Shown here: positions 32,260-43,726 of the stretch, piece by piece
Numbering within the stretch: position 1 is the first letter of the stretch
Layout of the letters: every line of letters starts with the position of its first letter
Assembly: GCA_937625935.1 (NCBI GenBank)
Contig: OW569375.1
Span: 1 to 64,000, forward strand
Direction of reading: 5' to 3'
Length of the DNA: 64,000 nucleotides
Origin: Tetramitus jugosus
Taxonomy: Eukaryota; Heterolobosea; Eutetramitea; Acrasida; Vahlkampfiidae
The notes under the pieces: model-generated
Seen by the model: the letters and a program-made list of their open reading frames with translations, nothing else
Told to the model about the DNA's origin: nothing
The model's database searches: none
Program-made: the position numbers and the translations under genes

Positions 32260-35200
32260 ATGGAGAAGAAAAGCAATAGTAAGAAGAGACCTCTTAAATC
32301 ACAAGAGCTCAAAGCCATCAAGTCCATAAAACAAATAGAGAACCCCAAAATGGAAGCTTTGGTCGAAGCTCAGAGTGATGATTTGATACAACAAATGATG
32401 GAAGCTGTCGAAGCTCAGAACTCTCATGACAGACTAGAGATAATCCGTAAAAATGACGATAGTCACATCCAGGCGAGACAAGTGCTCAATGACTGGTTAG
32501 CTATGGTGCGAAGAGGTAAAAGTTCGAATGTGGACAATGCGTTCAGTCTTTTCTGTCTGTTGAGCCAAGATCAATGGGAGGATTTTTGTGCCATCGATTG
32601 CTTGGCTGACCCATTCATTATGGACCTCTATTCTATGATTGATTTGTCAATTCATTGGTTGTTGTTGTTATGGTCTTCGGTTAAAGACAGCTCTGATACT
32701 GAAAGAAAGGTGTCTGTTGTTAGACTACTCGGTAGGTATGGATTCCTTTCCCTCTTTGTTCTCTCTGCAAGGCAAAAAGATCGAAATATCAAGACAGAAA
32801 TGGATTTCATTGGTCCCAGTATCCTTCTTATAATGGATTCTATTCTCGAGGAACCTTCATTTCGAAGTACTGATGATGACGATCAGGACTTTGATTTCGG
32901 TGGTCTATATCTCGACTTGGTGAAAGGAGTGATGAAAGTCGTGAATGAGGGGACATCGCATCCGGGGAGCAAACTTGCAAGAGATTGCTTGTTGATCTCG
33001 TACACCAAAGGTATTAACAAGCTGCACGAAAGCATTTGTCAGATCATATTTTTTAGTGGCATGGAGGTCCATCGTTCTATCATCGTTTACTACATCTCTG
33101 AATTGCTGCAGATCAGCGGATATTCAGCCATTTCAGCAATGCAGTTTCACGTCTCATTGCTAAAATCAGCAGTGGAGAGAGGAGTTGAGTGCGAAGAGAA
33201 ATTGATTGTGGCGTCTGAACTTTCTACGAGTAATCCTTCCCTAGTGCTATGCTTTCTTCCACAACTCTTGGTGATCGCCAAATGCAAAAAGGGAACGAGC
33301 AGAAAATATCTGATCGATATCGTTGTCAATTGTATTATGGGAGCCAACTCTTGCGTTGCAGATCGCTATTCTATGGCGAGAGTTCTACTCAAAATGTTGC
33401 AAGATAGAGACGCTCTTGTGCGCGTGAAGCTTCTCAAGTCTATCAGAGATGTCATACCAACGATCGATTGGGAGAATCAACAAGACTTCTTTGCAGAGAT
33501 GCTAATTGGAGTAGGGGAGGCCATTCAGGATAGAACAAAATCTGTTCGTGCATCTGCTCTTCGATGTATTCGAGCACTAATTGAGAGTAATCCCTTTACA
33601 AAATCGTTTGACAGAGTGTCGGTCAGAAAAGCGCTTGATAGTACTTCAGATTGTTCTCTGGAATACGAATATTGTAACAAAACGATTCGAGAGATGTTTC
33701 AGGATGATGCTGATCAAATTGTAAGCTCACTCCGAACGGCATTCACAAGTAATCTGCAGGGATATGAAATATCAACCAAGCTAAACAGCTTAGAGGGTAT
33801 CTTAGCCATCGGTCCGTACATGGTCGAGAATCCTTGCGGGCAGGATAGAATAGAGTTAGTTGATTACGAATCTATACTCTCAACAATTGTTCCAAAAACT
33901 GGGATAGGACTACTTGATGGCGAATATGTCTTGCGTCGTAGGATTGCATCTTTGGAGCAAATTGATGCTTTCCTCAACAGTCTCTATGATCAGGTTCTCC
34001 CAAACGTATACTCGTTAATGAGGGAGATGTTTGATCTATCGACAGACTTGTATTGCACCGAAAGTTTAGCTGCAATTGAAACATTATTTGCAGGAGGTAC
34101 TACCGCTTCAATTCAAGTTGAGTGGAATCAATTGTTGAAGTTAGTGATGTCCAATCCAGGTGAGCATGGCATTACAAAAGCTCAATCAATTCAAGATCTA
34201 ATAAGCAAAATTCTCTCAGTTCGGATAGTTCATGGAGTACAAGATGAAAATGTACCACTCATTATTTCAGACATTGGCAGGGATGAAAACTATTGGACAA
34301 ACATTGAGAAGTGGGATATCGTTTTACGACACTTGCAAAAGATGAACCACACGTTAAACCTTGATGAATTCATTTCTGACATCATTAACGCGGGTCACGC
34401 TGACTTGTCCACTCTGAGAACCCTCTGTGTTTTTGCTGATTGTTGCTCCTCAGTATTCAGAATGAATAGCGAAGTTATTATTGATTGGGTGTATCACCTA
34501 CTAAATTCCTCCCAAGATAACTCACCCGAGAAAAAACTTTCATGCTTACTTAAGGTACGTAACTCCTCTATTCGTTGTGTTCAAACAACTTTCCAATAAC
34601 ACGAAATCAGATAATTGTAAGGTCGTTTGGTGACAATGATAGCCCTTTCTGTCTATTTGTGGATGAACTTATCCAAAATCACATTACTGAGATGATTTAT
34701 ACCTACAGAGACGAAGTAATCGATTTACTGTTTCGTCGAGGTTGTTCGACACTCGTAATCTTATCAATCATTGAGAAGATGGAAGAAGAGGTAAAACAAG
34801 ATCCACTCAAATTCCATGGCTTCGTTCTAGCTGTCTCTATTATTTTATCTAAACAAAGTGAGCGTTACCGGGAGTGTGCTCGAGCACGCTGGAAATCATT
34901 GCAGGCTGATGATATGACTAGTGAAATGGAAGAAGATCAGATTGAGGACTATATGAAACAAGCAATGGAAAGTAAGAGAGAGAGCGAATTCGAGCAAGCA
35001 TTCATCAACAACCTACTTACCCAAGGTTTCTTTTCAAAGTACTACAACTTGGCAAAACAACTGATCCAAAACACGGAATTACCTGTGTATCTGATGCGAT
35101 GTACTATTGTATTATGCTGCCGATATATGGTGCTGAGTGAGAATATTGCGAATGATGTTCTGCCATTAATCATCGATTTGATATCAAGGGAATCTGATCT

Positions 35201-36146
35201 GATCGTAGGTTTAAATGCTATGGTAACATTAGCCGATATGCAATACGTGGTTCCAGTCAAATCAGAATCCCATATCGATGTTCTCTTCAAGAATCTAAAA
35301 TCAAGTAATCCCTCTCTGTTGAGATATTCAAGCCTATCTTTAATTGGCGACCTATTCCTGCACAAAATTATGAAGAGTGATAGTGGATTGTCAAAGTTGC
35401 TCGAATATGTGGCTGATGACGAAGATCTTCTATACAAATCTCAGCAACTAATTCTAAGAATTGTATTCAGTGATGCAAAAAATACTACTCAACTCCTGTA
35501 CAACATAATCATCAGCTTTAGCGAGCACCACCACATACACTACTCGCGAATATGTGATACGGTCAGCGAAATAGTGGAAACAGTTTCTAACAGCTCGTTC
35601 ATTCACACCAAGAACGACCAGAAAGAGTTATCTCGCTCTCTAATTCGTGCCTTTGTAGATAAGCCATCGCTACTATCTTCAGCATGCTTAACGAAACTTA
35701 ATTGCTCAGTCATCGAAGTGTCTTCCATAGAAATGCTAAAGACATTCATCGATCTCAATTCTTTCGACTTGTTCAACAATCAACGTAAGGACTCTGACCA
35801 CTTGAAAACTATTTACAATATGCTCTCTTCATTTTTGAAAAGGTTGAAATCAGTCAGCGCAAGTCCTCTGGTAGATGAAATGATCGAATCATTGTCCAAC
35901 ACGCACTCCACAATAGCAAATGAGACAAAAACTGTTCGCAAAAACAAAAACTCCAAGAGAGTCAAAGTTGCACAGCAGCACTCAAAACAACGCTCCACCA
36001 GAGATGAAGATGCTGACTATGATTCAACTGCAACCAACTACAACCAAGCCAATCGCAATGATACTGCAAGCAGCAGTAACAGCAGCATAACAATGAACCT
36101 ATCCAAACATATCGAGCAATTCAAACAAGACATGTTGGAATGGTAG
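32260..36146 (+). CDS. Condensin CAP-D (Cnd1-like) HEAT-repeat subunit, divergent
   Basis: Exons 32260-34554 and 34611-36146 flank a 56-nt intron (GTACGT...AATCAG, phase 0), giving about 1,276 aa. The start is ATG 32260; the earlier open frame lacks ATG. The product is helical throughout, with HEAT-like pairs (for example RVKLLKSIRDVIPTIDW and SVRASALRCIRALIES). Residues about 955-1020 fit the Cnd1 core: IVGLNAMVTLADMQYVVP, then LLRYSSLSLIGDLFLHKIM. The C-terminus is basic with an NLS-like KNKNSKRVKV, then Ser/Asn-rich. CAP-D2/D3 binds kleisin and DNA in condensin. Whether D2 or D3 is unclear. Confidence 0.75.
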
Positions 36147-36228
36147 TCAACATAACAAACAGTAGAATCAACAACTGCTTCTATGAATCAACAGTACACC
36201 CATTTCAAAATAGAATATATGTAATACT

Positions 36229-36744
36229 TTATGGTGTTTTCTTGGCCAACAATTTTTGCATAAAAGCTCGATTGCGTATACCAGTCCATGAAAACCACAA
36301 ACCCAGTCCCAATATGGAGTACAGTCCAACAAATTGAGCAATCTCATGCGCAGTTACAATCTTATTTTCATAATACTTGTCATCATACGGCTCAAAATTT
36401 GCATCATTCGGTTTCAAGAGCGGCACACCATTCTCAAGAATCGAATCCTTGTCATAGAACCACACATAATGCGACAGAGTTGCCTTAAACTCCAGATTCA
36501 AATCCTTATTGTCATTATTCAACTGTACATCTGCCTCACCGATCGCTGGTGACTCTCGAACAATGAAATGACGTTCGCGCAATGACGTTGGAGTAAAATG
36601 ATCCGTTTTTTTGGTTTTTTGACGGTATTGTCGGAGAAAATCATGCACCAGTGGGTCTGGTTGCTGCTGATTGAGCAAGTATTGAGTGACATAGGGTGAC
36701 AGTGCACCCAATCCCAACACACCTACAATTGTTCGTTCTCGCAT
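36229..36744 (-). CDS. Small two-helix protein, unknown
   Basis: The protein is 171 aa and converges with the CAP-D gene. A hydrophobic N-terminus (residues 5-23) could be a membrane anchor or an organelle signal, and a second helix lies near the C-terminus (QFVGLYSILGLGLWFSWTGI), followed by a basic tail. The middle is polar and charged. A mitochondrial inner-membrane protein is possible; no family recognised. Confidence 0.6.
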   Translation of the reverse strand: MRERTIVGVLGLGALSPYVTQYLLNQQQPDPLVHDFLRQYRQKTKKTDHFTPTSLRERHFIVRESPAIGEADVQLNNDNKDLNLEFKATLSHYVWFYDKDSILENGVPLLKPNDANFEPYDDKYYENKIVTAHEIAQFVGLYSILGLGLWFSWTGIRNRAFMQKLLAKKTP

Positions 36745-36901
36745 TTTCTTTCTTTTTGTTTTGATTTTTTCTGTTGAATTTGATTATCCCGAATAAGGCA
36801 AAAAATTTCTCGAAATCTGATTAGTGAAGGTCTTTGCCGATCACACGCAAAGACTCGAACTCTCAGACTACGAACAGTTGCAACGCGCACCTACCGTCAG
36901 G

Positions 36902-36910
36902 TATAAAAAG
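36902..36910 (+). promoter_or_regulatory. TATA-like box of the sirtuin gene
   Basis: TATAAAAAG stands about 90 nt upstream of the sirtuin start codon, in the 255-nt region divergent from the 36744 gene. The position is suitable, but this rests on sequence match only. Confidence 0.4.
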
Positions 36911-36999
36911 CTCGAAGAATTGAGAACAACCCATTCACTCACACAAAAAACACAATTACTTGAATTCTTATTGAACAGTATTATTATAAATATATAAAA

Positions 37000-38277
37000 A
37001 TGTCTTCTTCTGAATACTCCCTTCCCTATTCTGCCACAGAGGTCGATGGTGGATTTGCTGTAGAGCCCAAGAGAAACTGTCCTCATGTTCTCCTGTCTGA
37101 TAAGCACATTGCTGCCATCTCCACTGCCAATGAAGATGAGCTAAAAAGATTGTGCTTGGCTGCTGCACAACAAACCAAGTGTCAGCACCCGAGTTGCGAC
37201 GAAAAGGATGAAAATTGGCTCTGTTTACAATGTGGTGTACTTCTCTGCTCAAGATATAAGAATGCTCACATGGCTGACCATTGTGATCAAGATCAAGAAG
37301 ATGAATCTGCGACGGATCACTGTATTGCTGTCAGTATGAGTGATTTGAGCTTTTGGTGCTACAAGTGTGAATCCTATATTCAATCTCCAGTGTTGCGCCA
37401 GGTCAATTCCTTGTTGTATGCTGCAAGAGAGTCCATTGGTAAGGAACCAGTGTTCAACAATAGAGTGAACAAGGCCAGTGCAGCACAACTTGAAGAACAT
37501 TTTGACAATGATGTCACTGTAGAGAAGGCTGCCAAGTTTATTGCCTCCAAGATTGCCAGAAGTGGTCATCTCGTGGTCTACACGGGAGCCGGTATCAGTA
37601 CTTCGGCAAAAATCCCAGATTATCGTGGTCCAAAGGGCATCTGGACATTGAGAGATCAAGGAAGATCACATGAATGTAACGGAATCGAGATTGAACAAGC
37701 TCATCCAACCTATGCTCACTATGCGTTGACTCTGTTGGCCAAGAAGGGAATTGTAAAGAGAATTGTTACGACCAATGTCGATGGCTTGCACAGAAGAAGC
37801 GGTTGTCCAAGAGAACGTCTATCTGAATTGCACGGTAGTTGCTATAGAGAGATGTGCGAAAAGTGTGACACTGAATATTTGAGGGGATTCGATGTGACAA
37901 AGACTGTTGTCAATCATAGCAATCATCTCACTGGTAGACTTTGCACTGTACCAAATTGTGGTGGAAGACTCAAAGACTCCATCATTCACTTCACAGAGAA
38001 TTTGCCAGAGTCTGAACTCAATCCATCTCTCGATGACTCTTCCAAGGCTGATGTCACAATCGTTTTAGGTACCAGCATGCAAGTGAAACCAGCATGCAAT
38101 CTCCCAATGATGAACAGACATGCTCAAATGTTCATTGTTAATCTTCAACAAACACCATATGATGAATCTGCAATTATCAAGTTGTATGCAAGAACAGATC
38201 AATTCATGAAGTTGGTGATGCAGGAATTGCAATTGCACGATGAAGTTGATGAAACTTACGACGAATTACAAAAATAA
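37000..38277 (+). CDS. ZnF-UBP / class IV sirtuin fusion deacylase
   Basis: This is a 425-aa intronless protein. Residues about 25-128 are a UBP-type zinc finger: CxH pairs, WLCLQCGVLLCSRY, HMADHC and SFWCYKCESYI, the fold that binds the free C-terminal Gly-Gly of ubiquitin. Residues about 170-405 are a SIR2 domain: VVYTGAGISTSAKIPDYRG (NAD site), TTNVDGLH, catalytic His in SELHGSC, zinc Cys pairs CEKC and CTVPNC, and VLGTSMQVKPA. The motifs are closest to SIRT6/7 (class IV). The pairing mirrors HDAC6, which joins deacetylase and ZnF-UBP. Likely role: ubiquitin- or aggregate-linked deacylation; this is inference. Confidence 0.9.
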   Translation: MSSSEYSLPYSATEVDGGFAVEPKRNCPHVLLSDKHIAAISTANEDELKRLCLAAAQQTKCQHPSCDEKDENWLCLQCGVLLCSRYKNAHMADHCDQDQEDESATDHCIAVSMSDLSFWCYKCESYIQSPVLRQVNSLLYAARESIGKEPVFNNRVNKASAAQLEEHFDNDVTVEKAAKFIASKIARSGHLVVYTGAGISTSAKIPDYRGPKGIWTLRDQGRSHECNGIEIEQAHPTYAHYALTLLAKKGIVKRIVTTNVDGLHRRSGCPRERLSELHGSCYREMCEKCDTEYLRGFDVTKTVVNHSNHLTGRLCTVPNCGGRLKDSIIHFTENLPESELNPSLDDSSKADVTIVLGTSMQVKPACNLPMMNRHAQMFIVNLQQTPYDESAIIKLYARTDQFMKLVMQELQLHDEVDETYDELQK

Positions 38278-38307
38278 ATTATGTATTAATTAACTATCTG
38301 ATAGCTG

Positions 38308-41300
38308 TTAGTCTTGATTTGTGTGCTGTTGATGCTTCTGAATGAGCGTCTTGAGCACAGGATTTTCTGTTTGATCAACTTGTTCTCTTAGTTGTTTCAG
38401 TCTTTCTGTCAGTTCGTCGTCGCTCAAATCATCGATTGGAATTTGACAGAACTGCTTCAGAATATGTTGCATAAACTGAATGCTCTCAACAGTTGTTGGA
38501 GAAATCTTGCGCTTCTTTGTTGCAGGCTGATCACTGTCATCTTCTGTTCCATCAATACTCTCCAGCTCCTCTGCTTTGCGCTTGGCAACTGTGATCACCT
38601 CATCAGGGAAGTTTGCAAGCTTTGCAACCTCAATTCCAAACGATTTGTTGCTCGGTCCATCCTGAATCTTGTAACACATAACAATATGATTTTGATCTGC
38701 CTTGACAGCAACAGACTTGTTGGCTACACTGAGGAAGGCACCAAACTTGGCCACACTCCTTTCATCCTCAGGGTCACACAGCGTGCTCAAGGTAGTGAGT
38801 TCGTGGAAATGAGTGGCAAATAGACACATACTCTTCTTTTCCTTGATAATGTGCTCGGAGATGGCCCAAGCGAGACCAAATCCATCATACGATGAAGTAC
38901 CTCTGCCCAACTCGTCAATAATAATCAAGGAATTCTCTGTTGCGTTGTGCAATATCGTCGATGTTTCCAACATTTCAGCCATAAACGTTGAAATACCACG
39001 CAGCTGAGAATCACTGGCTCCCACTCTGGCCAAGATGCAATCACGAACAGATATTTCAGCACTGTCACAAGGAACAAAACATCCTATCTGAGCCATGAGT
39101 ACAATCATACCAATCTGACGAATATATGTTGATTTACCTTATTATTTGCAACAAAGAGATTATAGAAAAATTTGTTAATAATTAGGTAAGTACGAATGAG
39201 AAGTGTGACATAAGTGCTTTCTACATACCACCCATATTAGGACCTGTGATTACAGTGAAAGAAGATTGTCCTTTCCTCATGTCTACATCGTTCGGTATGA
39301 AGACTTGATCACCAAAATCTTGTCTCTCAAGACATGGGTGACGACTGCCACGAAGAACAACTCTGTCATCAGCCTGGCCACTCTCGAGCATGAGAGGCCT
39401 TTGATAGTTGTAAGCAGAGGAAACATGAGCAAAATTGGACAATACGTCCAGTTGTCCAATAACATCTACCACTTCACTGAGTGGAGGAAGATATGACATG
39501 ACAGCTTCCATACACTTGGCCGTTAGCTCTGATTGCTTATTTTGATATTGCTCATAAATTTCAGAGTAAGCAGCATCTTGCTCACGCAATTCTTCACTGG
39601 TGAACTTTGTGCCACTCTTGCTCTTGTGATCAATCACAGTGTACTTCTTCTTTTTACTGCTGACCTTCTTTTCATCCTTGGATGCAACCTTGAAGAAGTA
39701 ACCAGATTGTGGTGTTTTATCGAGCTTCACATCACATCCCAATTCATCCTCAGCTTGCTCCCGCAATGCCTCAATGCTCTCTTTAATCTCGTCCTTCTTC
39801 TCCTTGAGCTCCTTTAATTCTTCATTGAAATCAGGATTAATCAAATACTCGTGATTCTCAATTGCCTCCAAATCCACAGCTGTTTCAACAAGATTGCAAA
39901 GAATGACAAATTTGTTTGCAGACTCTTCAATCTCCTGAGTGAACGTCTCACGAATAATTTCAGCTTGATCCGAGTGCTCTGAAAGAACTTGAGCCAACTC
40001 TGGAAGACTCTGCACAAACTGGTACAACTTAACCATGTCTTGGATGGTTCCTCTGCCTCGGTTGATTCGATTAATGACTCCACTCAAATCTGGAACCTTC
40101 TTCAAGAATCTTCTCACATTATTCAAGCAAACGATATCACTCAAGAACGCATCCACAAAATCGTGTCTATTGTCGATTTGCTCCTTGTCCACGAGAGGCA
40201 TACGAATCCATTCAATCAATCTTCTCTTACCCATAATCGTCTGACACTGATTCAACAATCCATACAAATTCATCTGAGGATTCAAATCAGTCGGTTGCGG
40301 CAATATATTCAATGCATTAAACGCAGTGCTATCAAGTTTCATGTATTCGTGCAGCTTGAACTGTTCCAAAGTAAAGCTTTTTTGATTGGTCGAGTCAGCC
40401 AACAAGTCCATGGTTTTCACTAAGCAAGACATGGACGCGCAGCACAACTTCTCATCCAACAGTGACTCGATATTAGTGCCCTTCTTGAGCAAAATGTCCA
40501 AATCTTGTTCGATCGATCCAAAGTCAAATGCCTTCTTCGTCTGCTCCGTCATAATCACATTGGCCTTGTCCAATATGTCCTTGACTTTTCTGTGATGATT
40601 GTTGTTCTTGTCAAACAGGGACAACACCTCGGATGCACCAGTCTGATTCAACACCGTCTCCAACACACTAAACTGTTCATTGTCAAAGAACTGACAAAAG
40701 TAGAGTGCGTTGGATGTGCTCTCACAGAATGCAACACCAACCGAAATGTGTTTTGCTACAACAGACAAGTGCAATGCCAATGAAGTGGCCTGCAAGTGCG
40801 CATCCTCTCTAAAATACTCTTGAAAGGCAGACAAATTTCCTGGCGATCCCGTTCTCTCACATGTCCACTCTCCACCTGTCACTCTGGACCAAACTTCGAC
40901 TCTCATCTTCTTTTGATTAATGCACTTTTGCAACACTGGACTCATGTCTCTTTCCTTGATATAAATGACAGGAAGACCCTTTCCTTGACACTCTTCAATG
41001 TCTCTTCTCGTAATATAGGAATCAGCAGTCAAATTCTGAACAATGGGCATACTGTACGGACAATCAATAAACTTGAGAGCAGCCAATGTACCAGTGTAGT
41101 AATTTGCGAGAAAGATGGCATCTTTACCATAGACTGAATAGTACATTTCTTCAACATCTGCATCACCAGCCTTCTTTCGTGCATTACCAGACTTGTTCTT
41201 GAACAGCAGTAGAATATCTTGTGGTTTCTAGAATCATACACGTTGGTTAGAATGAAAAAACAACGAGTATTGGAAAAACAATAACAAGCTCCAAAGACGT

Positions 41301-41401
41301 ACCTGTTTCTCCATGGTAATAAATTTTTGAACACCTTGTCTCTTGTCTAGAGACACCTTGACATTGAGTTCACTGTCTTCTTCTGCAGTAATTCGAGACA
41401 T
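38308..41401 (-). CDS. MSH2: DNA mismatch repair protein MSH2
   Basis: Exons 41401-41303, 41227-39229 and 39137-38308 (introns of 75 and 91 nt) give about 975 aa, near the family length. MSH2 pairs with MSH6 or MSH3 to recognise mismatches. Seen: mismatch-binding N-terminal domain, connector, lever and clamp helices, then the ATPase: Walker A TGPNMGGKSTYIRQ, with the second intron splitting its Gly codon; Walker B SLIIIDELGRGTSS; YDGFGLAWAISEHI; and ATHFHEL. The Walker A completion across the intron confirms the splice model. A basic KKRK cluster and coiled C-terminus follow. Confidence 0.95.
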
Positions 41402-41579
41402 GTTGGTGCTTTCGATATTTTAATTTTTTGATACTTGTTGTTTGATGTTGCAAGTTTATCAACTTCGAGCAAATTGAGGAAGCAAAAAGGCGGCAAAAAA
41501 CGCTCCAAGAAAGGAGAAACCAGAAAAAGAGCGGGATTCTTCACACATACAGAGAATTCTGCTTTATTGTGTTGATACT

Positions 41580-43028
41580 TTAGCAGCACTTGTGACCATT
41601 GAGATGTCTCTTGAACATTTCCAAGCTCTCCATTGGCTTCATCAATGAGGTCATGTGACCAGCACCTCTGATGGTAGTGAAGGTCAAGCTTCCCTTTGGA
41701 TCAGGGGTGGACAGCTTTCTAACAAAACCACCAACCAATTGACCACCATTGTCAGTAGTCACTCTCCAGGAGCTCCAGTCAGAAACAATAGTTCTGTTCA
41801 ACTTGTCAATTGCCATTTGAGTACCCAATGAGTTGACAATAGCATCAACATCACCAGAGAACACAAGGATGTGGTATTGAGCAAGAGCATCATAGAATGG
41901 AAGCATGCTGTCATAAGTCCATTGATAACCATTGTTAATTTCGTCGTTACAGACTTGCCATTCGCCAGCAGGGATCGTATGGGTAGCATGGATGGCCTTT
42001 CTGACTTCTGGGTCGTTAAAGTATTGGCTGAGAGCGCTATCTGGAACACAAGGAGAATCGGTTTCAACACCCAATGGAGCTCTATCTCTCGAGATTCTTC
42101 TTCTGTGCATGGTGAACAATGGATGAATCTTGGAGTCAAATCTGAATCTCTTGTTCATTGCCTTGGCAAACTCGACACCAGTCCATGGACATGAGTCATA
42201 GAGATAGTATGGGTTGATCATATCGAGATTGTTCCAAATGTTGGTCAAGAAACGAGCACATTTTGGATCATTTTGGTTCTGATAAAAGTTACCCTTGCAA
42301 TCCTTGACACCCTGATCATATTGACTCATTGGAATCAATGAATGTTGAGCAAAGAATGGAGGAATACTGTTTGCGTCAGTCTCTTGATTGGTGCATCCGT
42401 TACCAACCAAAATTCCCTTCAAATTAATCTTTTTTCCCTCACCATTGACATTTCCGTCATGGACTCTCTTGGCCAAAGCAGGAACATAATGTCCGGCAAA
42501 GCTCTCACCAGAAATATAAAAATCATTGTTTGCAAATTGAGGATACTTTGCGAAAAAGTTCAACAAAAAGTGATAGGAATCATCAGCAGTGATATGATCA
42601 TTGTAGTTGGAGTAGTCAGATGGGGTCTTGCTGTAAGAGTATCCAACACCAGCAGGTGACTCCAGATAGATCATGTTTGCAATCTTGTTCCAAGAGTAGT
42701 CATTGGTTCTCAGTGTCTTACCATCGGCATTGACCATGAATGCACCATGTTCAGTAGACAAACCTGCCAATGAAGAGCAACCTGGACCACCGTTCAACCA
42801 TAGGACAACAGGGTCATTGCTTGGATTGTTTTGTGATTCGAGGTACCAGTAGAACAAGTTGCGTCCATTGGTCGTATTGGCAGTCAAATAACCAGCGTAT
42901 TGTCTAAACTTTGGTTGATCTTTCAAACCAGGCAAATAAGTAATTTCGTCATTGTTGACTTGAGCAACGGCAACAGCAACAATTGCAAATAGAGCAACAA
43001 TTGCCAACCACAATGTGTTTTTCATCAT
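41580..43028 (-). CDS. Serine carboxypeptidase (family S10), secreted/lysosomal
   Basis: The protein is 482 aa with a clear signal peptide (residues 1-22, ending AVAVAQ). Motifs of the alpha/beta-hydrolase S10 family: LWLNGGPGCSSLAG (oxyanion and substrate carboxylate binding), nucleophile in ISGESFAGHYVPALA, Asp in VFSGDVDAIVN, and His in IRGAGHMT. It removes C-terminal residues at acidic pH in lysosomes or phagosomes or after secretion, fitting a phagotrophic amoeba. The resemblance is to plant/animal cathepsin A-type enzymes. The stop lies 178 nt upstream of MSH2's ATG on the same strand. Confidence 0.95.
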   Translation of the reverse strand: MMKNTLWLAIVALFAIVAVAVAQVNNDEITYLPGLKDQPKFRQYAGYLTANTTNGRNLFYWYLESQNNPSNDPVVLWLNGGPGCSSLAGLSTEHGAFMVNADGKTLRTNDYSWNKIANMIYLESPAGVGYSYSKTPSDYSNYNDHITADDSYHFLLNFFAKYPQFANNDFYISGESFAGHYVPALAKRVHDGNVNGEGKKINLKGILVGNGCTNQETDANSIPPFFAQHSLIPMSQYDQGVKDCKGNFYQNQNDPKCARFLTNIWNNLDMINPYYLYDSCPWTGVEFAKAMNKRFRFDSKIHPLFTMHRRRISRDRAPLGVETDSPCVPDSALSQYFNDPEVRKAIHATHTIPAGEWQVCNDEINNGYQWTYDSMLPFYDALAQYHILVFSGDVDAIVNSLGTQMAIDKLNRTIVSDWSSWRVTTDNGGQLVGGFVRKLSTPDPKGSLTFTTIRGAGHMTSLMKPMESLEMFKRHLNGHKCC

Positions 43029-43369
43029 AATATAATAAGAATAGTGGTAGTTGTTTGTTTTTGTGGGTTTTGGTCTTGCTCTCTCGTTTGGAGTGTGTGA
43101 AGATTCGCGCCGTTGTTCTCCGGAGATGCAGATGATGTTCAGGAGTTTCGATGCCGATTGGCGATGCTTTGGGGAAAATCGCGCTAGCTATCGCGATTAT
43201 CAACTGGTCTTTTACAGTAAAACTTTTGGTGGGATTTTCGGAGTAAATAAACAAAGGGAAATTGTTGAACTTGGCGAATTGGAAGAAACTCCTTTTATTG
43301 TTCCATGATGACTGAAGACACATCAGAAGGATATTGTGACACAACAAAACCCACACAAACAGAGAAACA
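43029..43369. other. Intergenic region
   Basis: This 341-nt region is divergent between the carboxypeptidase and a small plus-strand gene. No gene or repeat is seen. Confidence 0.4.
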
Positions 43370-43564
43370 ATGACTCTTGCAAATAATGGCAACACGCCGT
43401 ATGAAGACATCATCCAAGAACTGCTGGACGCGTTTTGTGAATACGAAGACGCTCAGATCCAAAAGATGAAAAGTTGTGTCACTCGGTGGATGGGTTCATT
43501 TGCGGATCAAACACTTGGTTTTCTTAGGCGACCGGACACTGAATCGACAATAGCATCTCAGTAA
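43370..43564 (+). CDS. Small hypothetical protein
   Basis: This is an ATG-initiated 64-aa frame with an acidic helical first half (YEDIIQELLDAFCEYEDAQI) and two Cys about 15 residues apart. No signal peptide or known domain. The composition and clean start look protein-like, but the length makes chance possible. Confidence 0.4.
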   Translation: MTLANNGNTPYEDIIQELLDAFCEYEDAQIQKMKSCVTRWMGSFADQTLGFLRRPDTESTIASQ

Positions 43565-43726
43565 ATGTGTAACAATATAAACAGATCTCCTTCAGTTCTA
43601 ACCAATTGTCCGTACTCATTTTTTTCACACAATTTCATGACACCCGCCATCCGTATTTTTACGTATTTCGGGACCGCGGAGTAATCATCTATTATTTGGG
43701 GAACATCCAATTTCTGTTTTGAAAAG

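Noticed and set aside
36845-36910. tRNA-like B-box (GTTCGAGTC on the minus strand)
   Set aside because: No proper A-box, anticodon stem or acceptor pairing could be drawn around it.
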